Origin: JAWXCE01 sp034440495
GTDB taxonomy: Bacteria > Pseudomonadota > Alphaproteobacteria > Rhizobiales > Rhodomicrobiaceae
Length of the DNA stretch: 64,000 nucleotides
Assembly: GCA_034440495.1 (NCBI GenBank)
Contig: JAWXCE010000066.1
Coordinates: 1 to 64,000 of the forward strand
Direction of reading: 5' to 3'
Part shown: in pieces, positions 1 to 8,390 of the stretch
How the letters are laid out: each line of letters opens with the position of its first letter
Position numbering within the stretch: position 1 is the stretch's first letter
The notes under the pieces: generated by a model
What the model was told of the DNA's origin: nothing
The model's database searches: none
Seen by the model: the letters and a program-made list of their open reading frames with translations, nothing else
Position numbers and translations under genes: made by a program

Positions 1-2
1 GA

Positions 3-560
3 ACGGCGCCGGAGCTGCGCGCGAGCGGTGAGGCCAAGCTGTTCGGCATTCAAAGCTGGGTGGCGCTCTCCGCCAAGGACGAGGAAAACATGTCGACATT
101 CGAGCATTACGATGCGGCGCAACTGCCGATCCTCAGCGGTGAGGGCAAAATCGTGCGCGTAATCGCTGGATCGATGCTGGGCGCGACATCGCCCGTGCGC
201 ACCTCAAGCCCGATGTTCTATGGCGATGTGCAATTAGAGGCCGGCGCCAGCCTGCCGCTCGACCCAGATTTCGAGGAGCGGGCGATCTACACGGTGTCTG
301 GCGACATCGACATCGCGGGCGACGTCTTCGGCCCCGGCAAGCTACTGGTGTTCAAACCCGGCGACCGCATCACCATCCGCGCCGTCACGCCCGCGCGGTT
401 CATGGCGCTTGGCGGCGAGCCGATGGACGGCCCGCGTTACATCTGGTGGAATTTCGTTTCCTCGCGGCCTGAGCGCATAGAGCAGGCGAAAGCCGACTGG
501 AAGGCCGCGCGCTTCGACACCGTGCCCGGTGAACATGAATTTATTCCGCTACCGGAATGA
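3..560 (+). CDS. pirin family protein, 3'-terminal part
   Basis: The reading frame is open from the first bases, so the start lies upstream and only about 185 C-terminal residues are here. The frame upstream of the first internal GTG at 60 reads FGIQSWVAL, the segment where the first cupin barrel of pirins ends. It continues through FYGDVQLEAGASLPL and the second cupin-like half (VFKPGDRITIRA, FMALGGEPMDGPRYIWWNFV). The WWNFVSS segment near the end is characteristic of the pirin C-terminal domain. Bacterial pirins are bicupin metal-binding proteins with assorted reported roles (quercetinase-like activity, enzyme modulation), so the substrate cannot be assigned here. The decayed gene at 595-1128 follows on the same strand. 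Confidence 0.85.
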   Translation, partial: TAPELRASGEAKLFGIQSWVALSAKDEENMSTFEHYDAAQLPILSGEGKIVRVIAGSMLGATSPVRTSSPMFYGDVQLEAGASLPLDPDFEERAIYTVSGDIDIAGDVFGPGKLLVFKPGDRITIRAVTPARFMALGGEPMDGPRYIWWNFVSSRPERIEQAKADWKAARFDTVPGEHEFIPLPE

Positions 561-594
561 GACATGTAGGGACGCTAACACAATCCTGGCTTTG

Positions 595-1128
595 ATGAGC
601 TTCGTGCCGATTGCCGTTTCAGCAATGGCGGCCGACAAGCGCCCGGAGTATCAATCCCAACGCCAAAACGAGGACTGGAGCGCGCACGCCGATCCGATGT
701 TTCGAATAGAGCCACTGGACGAGTTGAATACATTCAATCGATGCGCGGGCACGGCTTATGTCATTCGGCGGTTCAGCGCGCTATCGTTGCAATCATTATG
801 GCCCCAACCGGTTCGGCCTAGCGGCCACCTGCGATGAGCCGGGTGGCATCCTTTCAGTGCTGCTGCATGCGAATGTGCATTTGGGAGATCCTGGGCGGAT
901 ATTCTTCGAGCTTGGCCATCACATGGCAAGCAAAGGCGACTTTCCCCCGGGCCCGAACGACATCGATTTCTTCGATGTGAGCCAGGCTTTTTCATCGATC
1001 TGAAAGCTAACCTTGATGATTACGGGCGCGGCCAGGTCAGGGTCGGACACCAGCACGTGACGGTCGCCTCGTCGAGATTGGTTGCCTTGCACGATGAGTG
1101 GATGGCAGGGCCGAAATTGTCCGCCTGA
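595..1128 (+). pseudogene. decayed alginate-export-like outer membrane protein, N-terminal remnant
   Basis: Three consecutive plus-strand frames join into one recognisable N-terminal region. Frame 1, to about 755, gives a possible signal peptide and then EDWSAHADPMFRIEPLDEL. Frame 2, from about 758, gives MSFGGSARYRCNHYG and later SVLLHANVHLGDPGRIFFEL. Frame 1 resumes near 991 with FIDLKANLDDYGRGQVRVG and ends in TGA at 1126-1128. This order (ADP..R.DPxD, LSFGG..R.R, LLHADLHLG, D..QAF.DL, RVGRQ) is the one I know from the alginate-export (Algi_export) family of outer membrane barrels. The family is usually 400-500 residues; only about 175 survive, with two frame changes and no barrel C-terminus before the tRNA. 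It is therefore a dead remnant. The start is uncertain: the frame also contains an upstream ATG at 529 overlapping the pirin gene. The family call is from motif memory and was not searched. Confidence 0.6.
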
Positions 1129-1156
1129 AATTTTTCTTCTAACTTATTGATAGTGT

Positions 1157-1233
1157 TGGTACCGCTACCCTGGCTTGAACAGGGGACCTCTAGATCCACA
1201 ATCTAGCGCTCTAACCAACTGAGCTACAGCGGC
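1157..1233 (-). tRNA. tRNA-His (GTG anticodon)
   Basis: The minus strand folds as a tRNA of 77 nt including an encoded CCA (1157-1159). It shows a D-arm core TAGCTCAGTTGGTTAGAGC, an anticodon loop TTGTGGA with anticodon GTG, and a T-arm with the TTCAAGC loop. The acceptor stem starts G1 (complement of c1233) and pairs with U72, followed by A73. The base before G1 is T, so the G-1 typical of most histidine tRNAs is not encoded. This G1-U72/A73 form is the known alphaproteobacterial variant, recognised by the alpha-type HisRS; such a synthetase lies at 37603-39192. Confidence 0.95.
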
Positions 1234-1287
1234 ATATCGGGTTGTATTATATCGATTACGACTGACGCGCAACGGCGATAACGCAGT

Positions 1288-1680
1288 TTAACAGATGCGG
1301 CCACGCTGTAGCGTTGTCAGGGCATTTAGCTTCATCGGTTCAAAAGCACCCGATACCGTGCTTGACCAGGCTTCACGAAGGCTCTCCGCTTGAGCGCTGG
1401 CCGCAACCATCTGACCTTTCATATGCGCGGATTGCAACTCGACTGCTTCCGGGAAGGATTTAACAGTTATGATTTTCCGTGTGAAATCCAGCGCCGCCAT
1501 GATGTTGGTTTGCATGATGTCCAGCACCTGCAATTGAAGACCCGTCAGCCCTTTGCCGGTGTTGTGGACCGATTTCTCAAAAGCGTTTGTCACAATTTTA
1601 ACTTCGCGATTTACGCCTTTAACGGCGTTATGAACCGGCTCGACCACAGTCTGCGGGACATTATCCTCGATGACGTTCAT
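1288..1680 (-). CDS. phasin family protein
   Basis: A protein of 130 residues, almost entirely predicted helix, with the pattern of small phasins (QLQVLDIMQTNIMAALDFTRKII then AVELQSAHMKGQMVAASAQAESL). Phasins coat polyhydroxyalkanoate granules in the cytoplasm and control their number and size. The motif 'ELQSAHMKGQM' parallels 'EIQSQYARKQMETF' in the neighbouring gene at 1772-2149, so the two look like diverged paralogues on the same strand, 91 bp apart. There is no signal peptide or membrane segment. The role in PHA granules is inferred from family resemblance; no PHA synthase lies in the window. Confidence 0.75.
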   Translation of the reverse strand: MNVIEDNVPQTVVEPVHNAVKGVNREVKIVTNAFEKSVHNTGKGLTGLQLQVLDIMQTNIMAALDFTRKIITVKSFPEAVELQSAHMKGQMVAASAQAESLREAWSSTVSGAFEPMKLNALTTLQRGRIC

Positions 1681-1771
1681 TCTGCATCTCCAAGTTTTCG
1701 CTGCTTACATTGTTGGCTTGGCAAGATGAGCAAGACGCCGCAGCAGCGGCGCCTTGCAAGAATATGAAACT

Positions 1772-2149
1772 TTAAACTGTCGGCTGCGCTTTTTGAGCGG
1801 CCTCGGCGACGAGGCGCGACATTTCCTGCGTCTGGTTTGTGAAGGTTTCCATCTGTTTGCGAGCATATTGGCTCTGGATTTCCAGCACTTCTTTGATGTC
1901 CTTCGCGTTCACAAGACGAGTCGCAGCTTCAAAACCTGCGGAAATATTAGCTTCCGTGTATTGAATAGTTTTTTCCTGAATTTCCTTGATGCCTACGGAC
2001 ATTGCATCGGTGGACTTTACTAGCATGTCCTGCGCTTGACGCGCCGCGTCGCTCATACGGTGATAGGTTTCCTTGGCCTGCTCAACGCCTTTGCTGGCTG
2101 CGTCTCGCATGTTGGCTGGAATTTCAAAATCAGGGTTATTGTTCATCAT
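1772..2149 (-). CDS. phasin family protein
   Basis: A protein of 125 residues, helical throughout, with typical phasin features: an N-terminal PxNMRDAASKGVEQAKETY segment, a central segment around EANISAGFEAATRLVNAKD, and the conserved 'EVLEIQSQYARKQMETF' region. It probably binds polyhydroxyalkanoate granules. It lies upstream of the second phasin (1288-1680), with which it may be co-transcribed, and is divergent from the histidine kinase at 2449. ATG at 2149 is preceded on the minus strand by an AAGGAT-type ribosome-binding sequence. Granule binding is inferred from the family. Confidence 0.85.
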   Translation of the reverse strand: MMNNNPDFEIPANMRDAASKGVEQAKETYHRMSDAARQAQDMLVKSTDAMSVGIKEIQEKTIQYTEANISAGFEAATRLVNAKDIKEVLEIQSQYARKQMETFTNQTQEMSRLVAEAAQKAQPTV

Positions 2150-2448
2150 ATCGTGATCCTTGGCGTTGTGACTAAATCAGGCTTGGCAAGCGCACATACA
2201 ACACTGCCGGAGCCACGCGCAAGATATAGGCACCGGCTTGTTGCGCTGCAACATTTATATTGCGTTGCGGTGTAATCTGGCGCTTTTTTATGGCGCGTCG
2301 TTAGCCATACTGGTGGATGACGCGAGTTAACCTGCTGTAAACGCTTGCCAAGCTGGAAACCAAATGCGTACATCATATAATGCGACGGGAACATGTCGGG
2401 AACACATTTACAGCGCGTGTTGAGGGACGGGCGCTTCAGGCGCCGCGT

Positions 2449-3720
2449 ATGGATAAGTATATTCCTTTTGAAACCTTCCTTTTGTCCACGGAACCAGTGT
2501 GGGTTTGGAACAGCGACACACGCACAATGGTGTGGAGCAACACAGCCGCGAAATCGGTTTGGGGCGCGGCTGCTCTGCCAACGCTCGAAACCAAATCGGT
2601 TGCATTAAAAAAGTTGCTGTCTGTGGCGCGCCGCGCGAGTGGCTCGGGCCAGTGGAGTGGCGCGCTTGAATTTTCTGTGGACAACCGCCTCAAAACGTTC
2701 TCATGCCAGTTGCAGAAGCTGGAGCTAAATGAAGGCCACAGGGGCGTCGTCGTGCGCATGTATGAAACGGTCGGTGACGCCAAGCTTAATACCTCGCACG
2801 CTCGCGCCCCGTCAGGCAAAGCCATCGCTCCAGCCAAAACGATCCGGCGGAAACTGAACAGCAAGTCCAAGTCAGCGCCAGATAAAATTGCGGCGTCGCG
2901 AAAAAGCCCCGAACGAAAAACAACTGCCGTTGCAGCGCCGAGACGCGCGCTTGCGAAGGGCGTGACGAGAGAGGCCGCCAAATCCTCTCAAAGTTTAACT
3001 TTGCCTGCAAAACCCCGCGCCTTTCGTGCGAAGGCGGCTGATCTTGCCTATCTGGCCGGTCTCAGCCATGACCTGCGCAACCCGCTGACGGCAATCATCG
3101 GTTTCGCCGAGATGATGAAAGGCTCCGGCGCAGGCGCTTTACCTCCCGAAAAGATGGCCGAATACGCCGCAGACATTTCTCGCAGTGCGTTATTCGCCCT
3201 CGATATGGCCAACGAACTGATCGGCTACGCTCGCGGCGAGCCTAAAACGTCGCAACAAATCTTGCCTGTAAAGCCGCAGGATGTGGCGGCGGAATGCATG
3301 CGGCTCATCGCTCCACTTGCAGAGCAGGCGAATTTATCCGCAGCAATGACCGCGGCAAAAAATTTACCGTTCGTGTCACTTCCTGAGAGAAACCTGAAGC
3401 AGATATTGCTTAATCTCCTTTTGAACAGCGTAAAGTTTACAGCGTCCGGCGGTCAGGTGCGTTTGAAGGTCGCGATGAACAAGGCGGGGGCGCTGGTTAT
3501 CGCCATCAGCGACACAGGCGGAGGGGATCCCTCCCAAGCCGCTATCCGCGCGGGCCAGACCACGGCTGTGCAAGGCGCCGGACTTGGCATTATTATGGTG
3601 AAACGTCTGTTAAAAGAGGCGTCTGGAAAGCTTCATCGCCACAAACGCGCGAGCGGTGGCATGCTAGTTAAAGTGATCTTTCCGGCCGGTGCGCTTACGC
3701 CGCCTAACGCCGCCGCGTAA
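2449..3720 (+). CDS. orphan sensor histidine kinase, soluble
   Basis: About 423 residues if the ATG at 2449 is used; an in-frame ATG at 2380 would add 23 residues that look non-conserved, and neither has a strong ribosome-binding site. The N-terminal 110 residues (FLLSTEPVWVWNSDTRTMVW) resemble a PAS-like sensor. A Lys/Arg/Ala-rich linker follows (about 125-195), then a HisKA domain with LSHDLRNPLTAIIGF (phosphoacceptor His near residue 207). The HATPase domain has an N-box (LLLNSVKF), a DTGGG box and a GAGLG box, so catalysis looks intact. No transmembrane segment is visible, suggesting a cytoplasmic sensor. No response regulator is adjacent: the kdp operon downstream has its own pair. Partner and signal are unknown. 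Confidence 0.85.
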   Translation: MDKYIPFETFLLSTEPVWVWNSDTRTMVWSNTAAKSVWGAAALPTLETKSVALKKLLSVARRASGSGQWSGALEFSVDNRLKTFSCQLQKLELNEGHRGVVVRMYETVGDAKLNTSHARAPSGKAIAPAKTIRRKLNSKSKSAPDKIAASRKSPERKTTAVAAPRRALAKGVTREAAKSSQSLTLPAKPRAFRAKAADLAYLAGLSHDLRNPLTAIIGFAEMMKGSGAGALPPEKMAEYAADISRSALFALDMANELIGYARGEPKTSQQILPVKPQDVAAECMRLIAPLAEQANLSAAMTAAKNLPFVSLPERNLKQILLNLLLNSVKFTASGGQVRLKVAMNKAGALVIAISDTGGGDPSQAAIRAGQTTAVQGAGLGIIMVKRLLKEASGKLHRHKRASGGMLVKVIFPAGALTPPNAAA

Positions 3721-3835
3721 AGATTTCATAACAACTCTACAAATCTTTTACTCCCGTACCGGCATCTGATATGGCGCCATCCGCAATTTCGCGCGTTATG
3801 GAGTGCGATCACCCGTTCTCGCAAAGGATAACCTC

Positions 3836-3919
3836 ATGGACGATGCGATTTATATTCTGCTCGCCTTAAGCGCATTCGCCGTTTTCTTCCTCGCCATCAG
3901 AGCGTTTGAGCGCACTTAA
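3836..3919 (+). CDS. 27-residue membrane peptide at head of kdp operon
   Basis: ATG at 3836 follows an AAGGAT-type ribosome-binding sequence and opens a 27-codon ORF reading MDDAIYILLALSAFAVFFL then AIRAFERT. It forms one hydrophobic helix with an acidic N-terminus and a basic C-terminus. It ends 12 bp before kdpF and has the size and topology of KdpF without its RPEKF ending. I believe comparable tiny ORFs precede kdpF in other genomes, but could not check. It may be an accessory peptide of the KdpFABC complex; that is inference from position. Confidence 0.6.
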   Translation: MDDAIYILLALSAFAVFFLAIRAFERT

Positions 3920-3931
3920 CGGAGTTAAATC

Positions 3932-4021
3932 ATGGAATTCGATTACATCCTGGGCTGTTCAGTCGCCGCGCTTTTGCTGGCGTATCTAGTTTACGTGCTT
4001 ATCCGCCCCGAAAAGTTTTAA
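3932..4021 (+). CDS. kdpF: potassium-transporting ATPase subunit KdpF
   Basis: A 29-residue peptide (MEFDYILGCSVAALLLAYL, then VYVLIRPEKF). One transmembrane helix ending in the RPEKF signature is the form of KdpF, which stabilises the KdpFABC potassium pump in the inner membrane. A GGAG ribosome-binding site lies about 8 bp upstream, and kdpA starts 12 bp after the stop. Length is normal for the family (about 29 residues). Confidence 0.9.
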   Translation: MEFDYILGCSVAALLLAYLVYVLIRPEKF

Positions 4022-4033
4022 GAGGCTAAATAT

Positions 4034-5740
4034 ATGTGGAACGACATCATACAGCTTGCGCTGTTTTGTCTGATAATCGTGGCGCTGACGCCCGTGATAG
4101 GCGGCTATATGCACCGAGTTTACTCCGGCAACCGCACGCTGTTATCTCCAGTGCTCTCGCCGGTTGAAAGTGTGATTTACAAAGTCGTCGGCGTTAACCG
4201 GGCCGATGGGCAGCACTGGACACGTTACGCTGGCGCAGTGCTTGCATTCAGCGCGGTCAGTTTCATAGTGCTTTATGCCATTCTTCGGCTTCAACATCTT
4301 TTGCCGCTTAACCCCGCCGGTCTTCCACCCCTATCGCCACACCTCGCCTTCAACACAGCGGTGAGCTTCGTCACCAATACCAACTGGCAATCCTATGGCG
4401 GCGAGACGACCATGTCGCATTTCAGCCAGATGGCTGGCCTTGGCGTTCAGAACTTCCTCAGCGCGGGCGTCGGCATGGCCGTAGCTGTGGCGATCATTCG
4501 AGGCTTTGCAGGCGCGCAAATCAAAACCCTCGGCAGTTTCTACGTCGATCTGACGCGCTCCGTGCTTTACATACTGCTCCCAATCTGTTTGATCGCCGCG
4601 CTTTTCCTCATTTATCAGGGCGTGCCGCAGAACTTCGATGGCCCGGTAGCCGTCAAGACGATTGAAGGCGCGGATCAAATGATCGCGCAGGGGCCGATTG
4701 CTAGCCAGCTCGCGATAAAGCAGCTCGGCACGAATGGCGGCGGCTTTTTCAACGTCAACTCCGCACATCCATACGAGAACCCGACGCCACTCTCCAACCT
4801 GCTCCAGGTCGTGTTTATCATCCTGATCGGCGCAGGCTTCACCTACACATTTGGAAAAATGGTAAAAGATCAACGCCAGGGCTGGGCGCTGTTCGCCGCC
4901 ATGGGCGTGATTTTCGTGATTTGCTTGGGCTTCACCTACTGGGCCGAAATCATCGGCAACCCGCTGTTCGCTAATTTGCCGGTCGATCAGACCGCTGGCA
5001 ATATGGAGGGCAAGGAAGTCCGCAACGGCGTCGCCAATTCGGCGCTCTGGGCGGTGGCGACCACCGCGGCCTCAAACGGCTCCGTCAACGCGATGCATGA
5101 CAGCTTCATGCCGCTCGGCGGACTTGTGCCGATGTTCCTGATGGACCTAGGCGAAATCGTATTCGGCGGCGTCGGCTCCGGCCTTTACGGCATGTTACTG
5201 TTCGTTCTGCTCGCCGTATTCATTGGCGGGCTTATGGTGGGCCGTACGCCGGAATATCTCGGCAAAAAAATCGAAGCCAAGGAAATTAAGCTATCGATTC
5301 TGGCGCTGCTTGTCGTCTCGGTGGCGGTGTTGGCCGGGTCTGCGTTGTCGGCTGTGCTACCGCAGGGCACATCCTCGCTGCAGGATGCCGGGCCGCACGG
5401 ACTTTCGGAAATAATCTATGCTTATAGCTCGGCGTCAAACAACAACGGCTCGGCGTTTGCGGGCTTTACGGCCAACACGCCTTACCACAATACGGCGCTC
5501 GGCATCTGCATGCTGCTCGGCCGGTTCGTGTTCATGACAGCCATGCTCGCCATTGCTGGCAGTTTAGCCACGAAGAAGATCGCGCCCGTAACGGTTGGAA
5601 CGCTCCCGACGCACACGCCGACTTTCGTTGTTCTGCTCATTATCATCATCGTCGTCATTCAGGGTTTGACGTTCTTCCCGGCCTTCGCTTTGGGGCCGAT
5701 CGCGGAGCATTTCGCCCTGTTTGCCGGCAAGACATTTTAA
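4034..5740 (+). CDS. kdpA: potassium-transporting ATPase subunit KdpA
   Basis: A 568-residue polytopic membrane protein; E. coli KdpA is 557. It is the channel-like subunit that binds and translocates K+ in the high-affinity KdpFABC pump. Selectivity-filter-type repeats of the Trk/KtrB/KdpA superfamily are visible: TNTNWQSYGGE near residue 116, LGTNGGGFFNVNSAHPYENP near 231, and SASNNNGSAFAGF near 470. About ten hydrophobic helices are spread along the chain. It sits between kdpF and kdpB, 15 bp from kdpB, with a strong GGAGG site for the next gene. Expression is expected under K+ limitation through the KdpDE pair at the end of the operon. Confidence 0.97.
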   Translation: MWNDIIQLALFCLIIVALTPVIGGYMHRVYSGNRTLLSPVLSPVESVIYKVVGVNRADGQHWTRYAGAVLAFSAVSFIVLYAILRLQHLLPLNPAGLPPLSPHLAFNTAVSFVTNTNWQSYGGETTMSHFSQMAGLGVQNFLSAGVGMAVAVAIIRGFAGAQIKTLGSFYVDLTRSVLYILLPICLIAALFLIYQGVPQNFDGPVAVKTIEGADQMIAQGPIASQLAIKQLGTNGGGFFNVNSAHPYENPTPLSNLLQVVFIILIGAGFTYTFGKMVKDQRQGWALFAAMGVIFVICLGFTYWAEIIGNPLFANLPVDQTAGNMEGKEVRNGVANSALWAVATTAASNGSVNAMHDSFMPLGGLVPMFLMDLGEIVFGGVGSGLYGMLLFVLLAVFIGGLMVGRTPEYLGKKIEAKEIKLSILALLVVSVAVLAGSALSAVLPQGTSSLQDAGPHGLSEIIYAYSSASNNNGSAFAGFTANTPYHNTALGICMLLGRFVFMTAMLAIAGSLATKKIAPVTVGTLPTHTPTFVVLLIIIIVVIQGLTFFPAFALGPIAEHFALFAGKTF

Positions 5741-5755
5741 GGAGGGTGGACAGTT

Positions 5756-7789
5756 ATGGCCCACGCAAAAGACATCAGCCTGTTCGATCCGCAGATCATG
5801 AAATTTGCCATCAAACAGGCATTCGTAAAACTCAACCCACTAAAACTCATCCGCAATCCCGTGATGTTCGTTGTTCAGATCGTGTCGATCCTGGCGACGT
5901 TCACCTTTCTGCGGGCCCTCATCAACGGCGGCGACGACGTTGGGCTTCTGGCGCAACTTACCTTCTGGCTGTGGATTACCGTGTTGTTCGCCAATTTCGC
6001 GGAGGCCGTTGCCGAAGGGCGAGGCAAAGCCCGCGCGGACTCGATGCGTGCGACGCAGCAGGATAGCCAGGCGAAGCTGTTAAACGTCGCCAATACTAGA
6101 GATTATAAGCTAACGCCGAGCGGTGAGCTGAAAAAAGGCGATATCATTCTTATCGAGGCGGGCGATATTATCCCTGCGGACGGCGATGTGATTGAAGGCA
6201 TCGCTTCGGTGGATGAGTCTCCCATTACTGGCGAGTCCGCCCCGGTTATCCGCGAATCGGGCGGCGAGCGATCGGCGGTCACCGGCGGCACGAAAGTGGT
6301 GTCGGATTGGTTGAAAGTCCGCATTACCGTCCAACCGGGTGAGGGCTTTCTGGCGCGCATGATCTCGCTCGTAGAGGGCGCCGAACGGCAGAAAACGCCG
6401 AACGAGGTGGCGCTGAATATCCTCCTAGTGGGCATGACAATCATCTTTCTAATCGCCGTGGTGACGCTGGAGCCATTTGCGATCTATTCCGGTCAGCCGA
6501 TCTCCGTGGTATTCCTCATCGCGCTGTTCGTGACCCTAATACCAACAACCATTGGTGGCCTGTTATCCGCCATCGGCATTGCGGGCATGGATAGGCTGGT
6601 CAAGGCCAACGTCATCGCCAAATCCGGTCGCGCCGTGGAAGCCTGCGGCGACGTGGATCTGCTGCTCATCGACAAAACCGGAACTATAACCTTCGGCAAC
6701 CGTATGGCGGATCAATTCCACGCACTACCTGGCGTGCCGGAAAAGGATTTGATAGAAGCGGCCGCTTTGGCTTCGCTCAGTGACGAAACGCCGGAAGGCA
6801 AATCCATCGTCGATCTGGCCAGGAAAAAGCACGGCTTTGAAGCCACGGTCGTCGATGGCACGAACTTCATCCCGTTCAGCGCCGAAATGCGCATGAGCGG
6901 CGCCGACCTGCCCGACGGCTCGGTAGTGCGCAAAGGCGCCTCCGACACGATGATGAGATATGCGAGCGTGAGCGACGCCGAAGCGCTGAAGCGCATAGTC
7001 AACGCCATCGCCCGCACCGGCGGCACGCCGCTGGTTGTGGCGCGGGACAAGCGCATTCTGGGCGTGGTGCACCTGAAGGACATCATAAAGCCGAATATCC
7101 GCGACCGTTTTATGCAGTTGCGCAAAATGGGCATTCGCACGGTGATGATTACCGGCGACAACCCGCTGACCGCCGCCGCCATCGCCGCCGAGGCAGGCGT
7201 GGACGATTTCCTCGCCGAAGCCACGCCCGAGAAGAAGCTGGAGATGATCCGCAAGTATCAGGCGGAAGGGCGGCTGGTTGCCATGTGCGGCGACGGCTCG
7301 AATGATGCGCCAGCCCTTGCGCAGGCCGACGTCGGTGTCGCCATGAACGACGGCACGCAGGCCGCACGCGAGGCGGCGAACCTCGTCGATCTCGACAGTG
7401 ACCCGACCAAGCTTATGGAGGTGGTGGAGGTCGGCAAGCAACTTCTTATCAGCCGCGGCTCGCTGACGACCTTCTCCATCGCTAACGACTTTGCGAAATA
7501 CTTCGCGATTTTGCCCGCGCTGTTCCTAACGGCTTACCCTGACCTCGGCGCGCTGAACATCATGAACCTGGGCAGCCCACAAAGCGCGATCCTGTCAGCC
7601 GTGATTTTCAATGCGCTCATCATCATTGCGCTCGTTCCGCTAGCGCTACAAGGTGTCAGTTACAAACCGGCGAGCGCGGAAGAACTTCTGCGCCGCAACC
7701 TGCTGATCTACGGGCTAGGCGGCATCGCACTGCCGTTTATTGGCATCAAGGCGATTGACCTCGCCGTCAACGCCCTCGGGCTGGTTTAA
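5756..7789 (+). CDS. kdpB: potassium-transporting ATPase ATP-binding subunit KdpB
   Basis: A P-type ATPase (class IA) of 677 residues that hydrolyses ATP to drive K+ uptake through KdpA. It has the A-domain TGES motif (ESPITGESAPV), the phosphorylation motif DKTGT with Asp at about residue 306, a nucleotide-binding domain containing KGASDTM, and the hinge motif GDGSNDAPALAQADVGVAM. Membrane helices flank these blocks (for example IPTTIGGLLSAIGIAGMDRL). Length and motif order are those of an active enzyme. It is translated from a GGAGG site inside the operon and followed by kdpC after 14 bp. Confidence 0.98.
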   Translation: MAHAKDISLFDPQIMKFAIKQAFVKLNPLKLIRNPVMFVVQIVSILATFTFLRALINGGDDVGLLAQLTFWLWITVLFANFAEAVAEGRGKARADSMRATQQDSQAKLLNVANTRDYKLTPSGELKKGDIILIEAGDIIPADGDVIEGIASVDESPITGESAPVIRESGGERSAVTGGTKVVSDWLKVRITVQPGEGFLARMISLVEGAERQKTPNEVALNILLVGMTIIFLIAVVTLEPFAIYSGQPISVVFLIALFVTLIPTTIGGLLSAIGIAGMDRLVKANVIAKSGRAVEACGDVDLLLIDKTGTITFGNRMADQFHALPGVPEKDLIEAAALASLSDETPEGKSIVDLARKKHGFEATVVDGTNFIPFSAEMRMSGADLPDGSVVRKGASDTMMRYASVSDAEALKRIVNAIARTGGTPLVVARDKRILGVVHLKDIIKPNIRDRFMQLRKMGIRTVMITGDNPLTAAAIAAEAGVDDFLAEATPEKKLEMIRKYQAEGRLVAMCGDGSNDAPALAQADVGVAMNDGTQAAREAANLVDLDSDPTKLMEVVEVGKQLLISRGSLTTFSIANDFAKYFAILPALFLTAYPDLGALNIMNLGSPQSAILSAVIFNALIIIALVPLALQGVSYKPASAEELLRRNLLIYGLGGIALPFIGIKAIDLAVNALGLV

Positions 7790-7803
7790 AAAGGAATACA
7801 GTC

Positions 7804-8376
7804 ATGATTACTGAACTTATACGAGGCTTTATTCTGCTAGCTATCTTCACCGCTATCGTCGGGGGGGCTTATCCCCTCGCTGTCACGGGCATCGCCCAGT
7901 TCGCAATGCCAAGCCAAGCCAACGGCTCGCTTATTGAAAAAGACGGGCAAGTCGTCGGCTCTGAGTTGATCGGGCAAAACTTCGCCGATCCGAAATATTT
8001 CTGGCCAAGGCCTTCCGCGGCGGGCGCGAACGGTTACGACGGCGCAAGTTCGAGCGGCTCCAACTATGGCCCGAGCAGCGCTAAACTGCTAGCCGCTGTT
8101 ACGGACAAAGCGAAGGCGGTGAGTGAGGCGTCCGAGGGGCGGAAAGCGCCAATCGATCTCGTGACATCTTCAGGCAGCGGGCTTGACCCTCACATTTCTC
8201 CGTTATCTGCTTATCTACAGGTGGTTCGCATATCCAAATTTCGAGGGTTGCGCGAGGAAGACGTACGGAGTGTGGTGCAGGCTAATCTTGAGCAGCGTTC
8301 ACTGGGTCTTTTTGGCGAGCCGCGCGTGAATGTGCTAAAGATGAACCTCGCATTGGACGCGCTGCCCCCTAGATAG
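7804..8376 (+). CDS. kdpC: potassium-transporting ATPase subunit KdpC
   Basis: A 190-residue protein with a single N-terminal transmembrane helix (RGFILLAIFTAIVGGAYPLA) and a periplasmic domain containing the family motifs GSELIGQNF, YFWPRPSA and SGSGLDPHISP. KdpC is the single-span subunit that clamps the KdpFABC complex and raises its ATP affinity. The length matches E. coli KdpC (190). It lies between kdpB and kdpD, in operon order. Confidence 0.97.
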   Translation: MITELIRGFILLAIFTAIVGGAYPLAVTGIAQFAMPSQANGSLIEKDGQVVGSELIGQNFADPKYFWPRPSAAGANGYDGASSSGSNYGPSSAKLLAAVTDKAKAVSEASEGRKAPIDLVTSSGSGLDPHISPLSAYLQVVRISKFRGLREEDVRSVVQANLEQRSLGLFGEPRVNVLKMNLALDALPPR

Positions 8377-8390
8377 AGGCGACTTCTAAT

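Noticed and set aside
3721..3835. A KdpE operator upstream of the kdp operon
   Set aside because: The stretch near 3724-3750 is AT-rich and contains short direct-repeat-like words, but nothing matched a consensus I trust.
6725..7441. A 238-codon minus-strand ORF opposite kdpB
   Set aside because: A shadow of the kdpB coding pattern, with no independent signal or family features.
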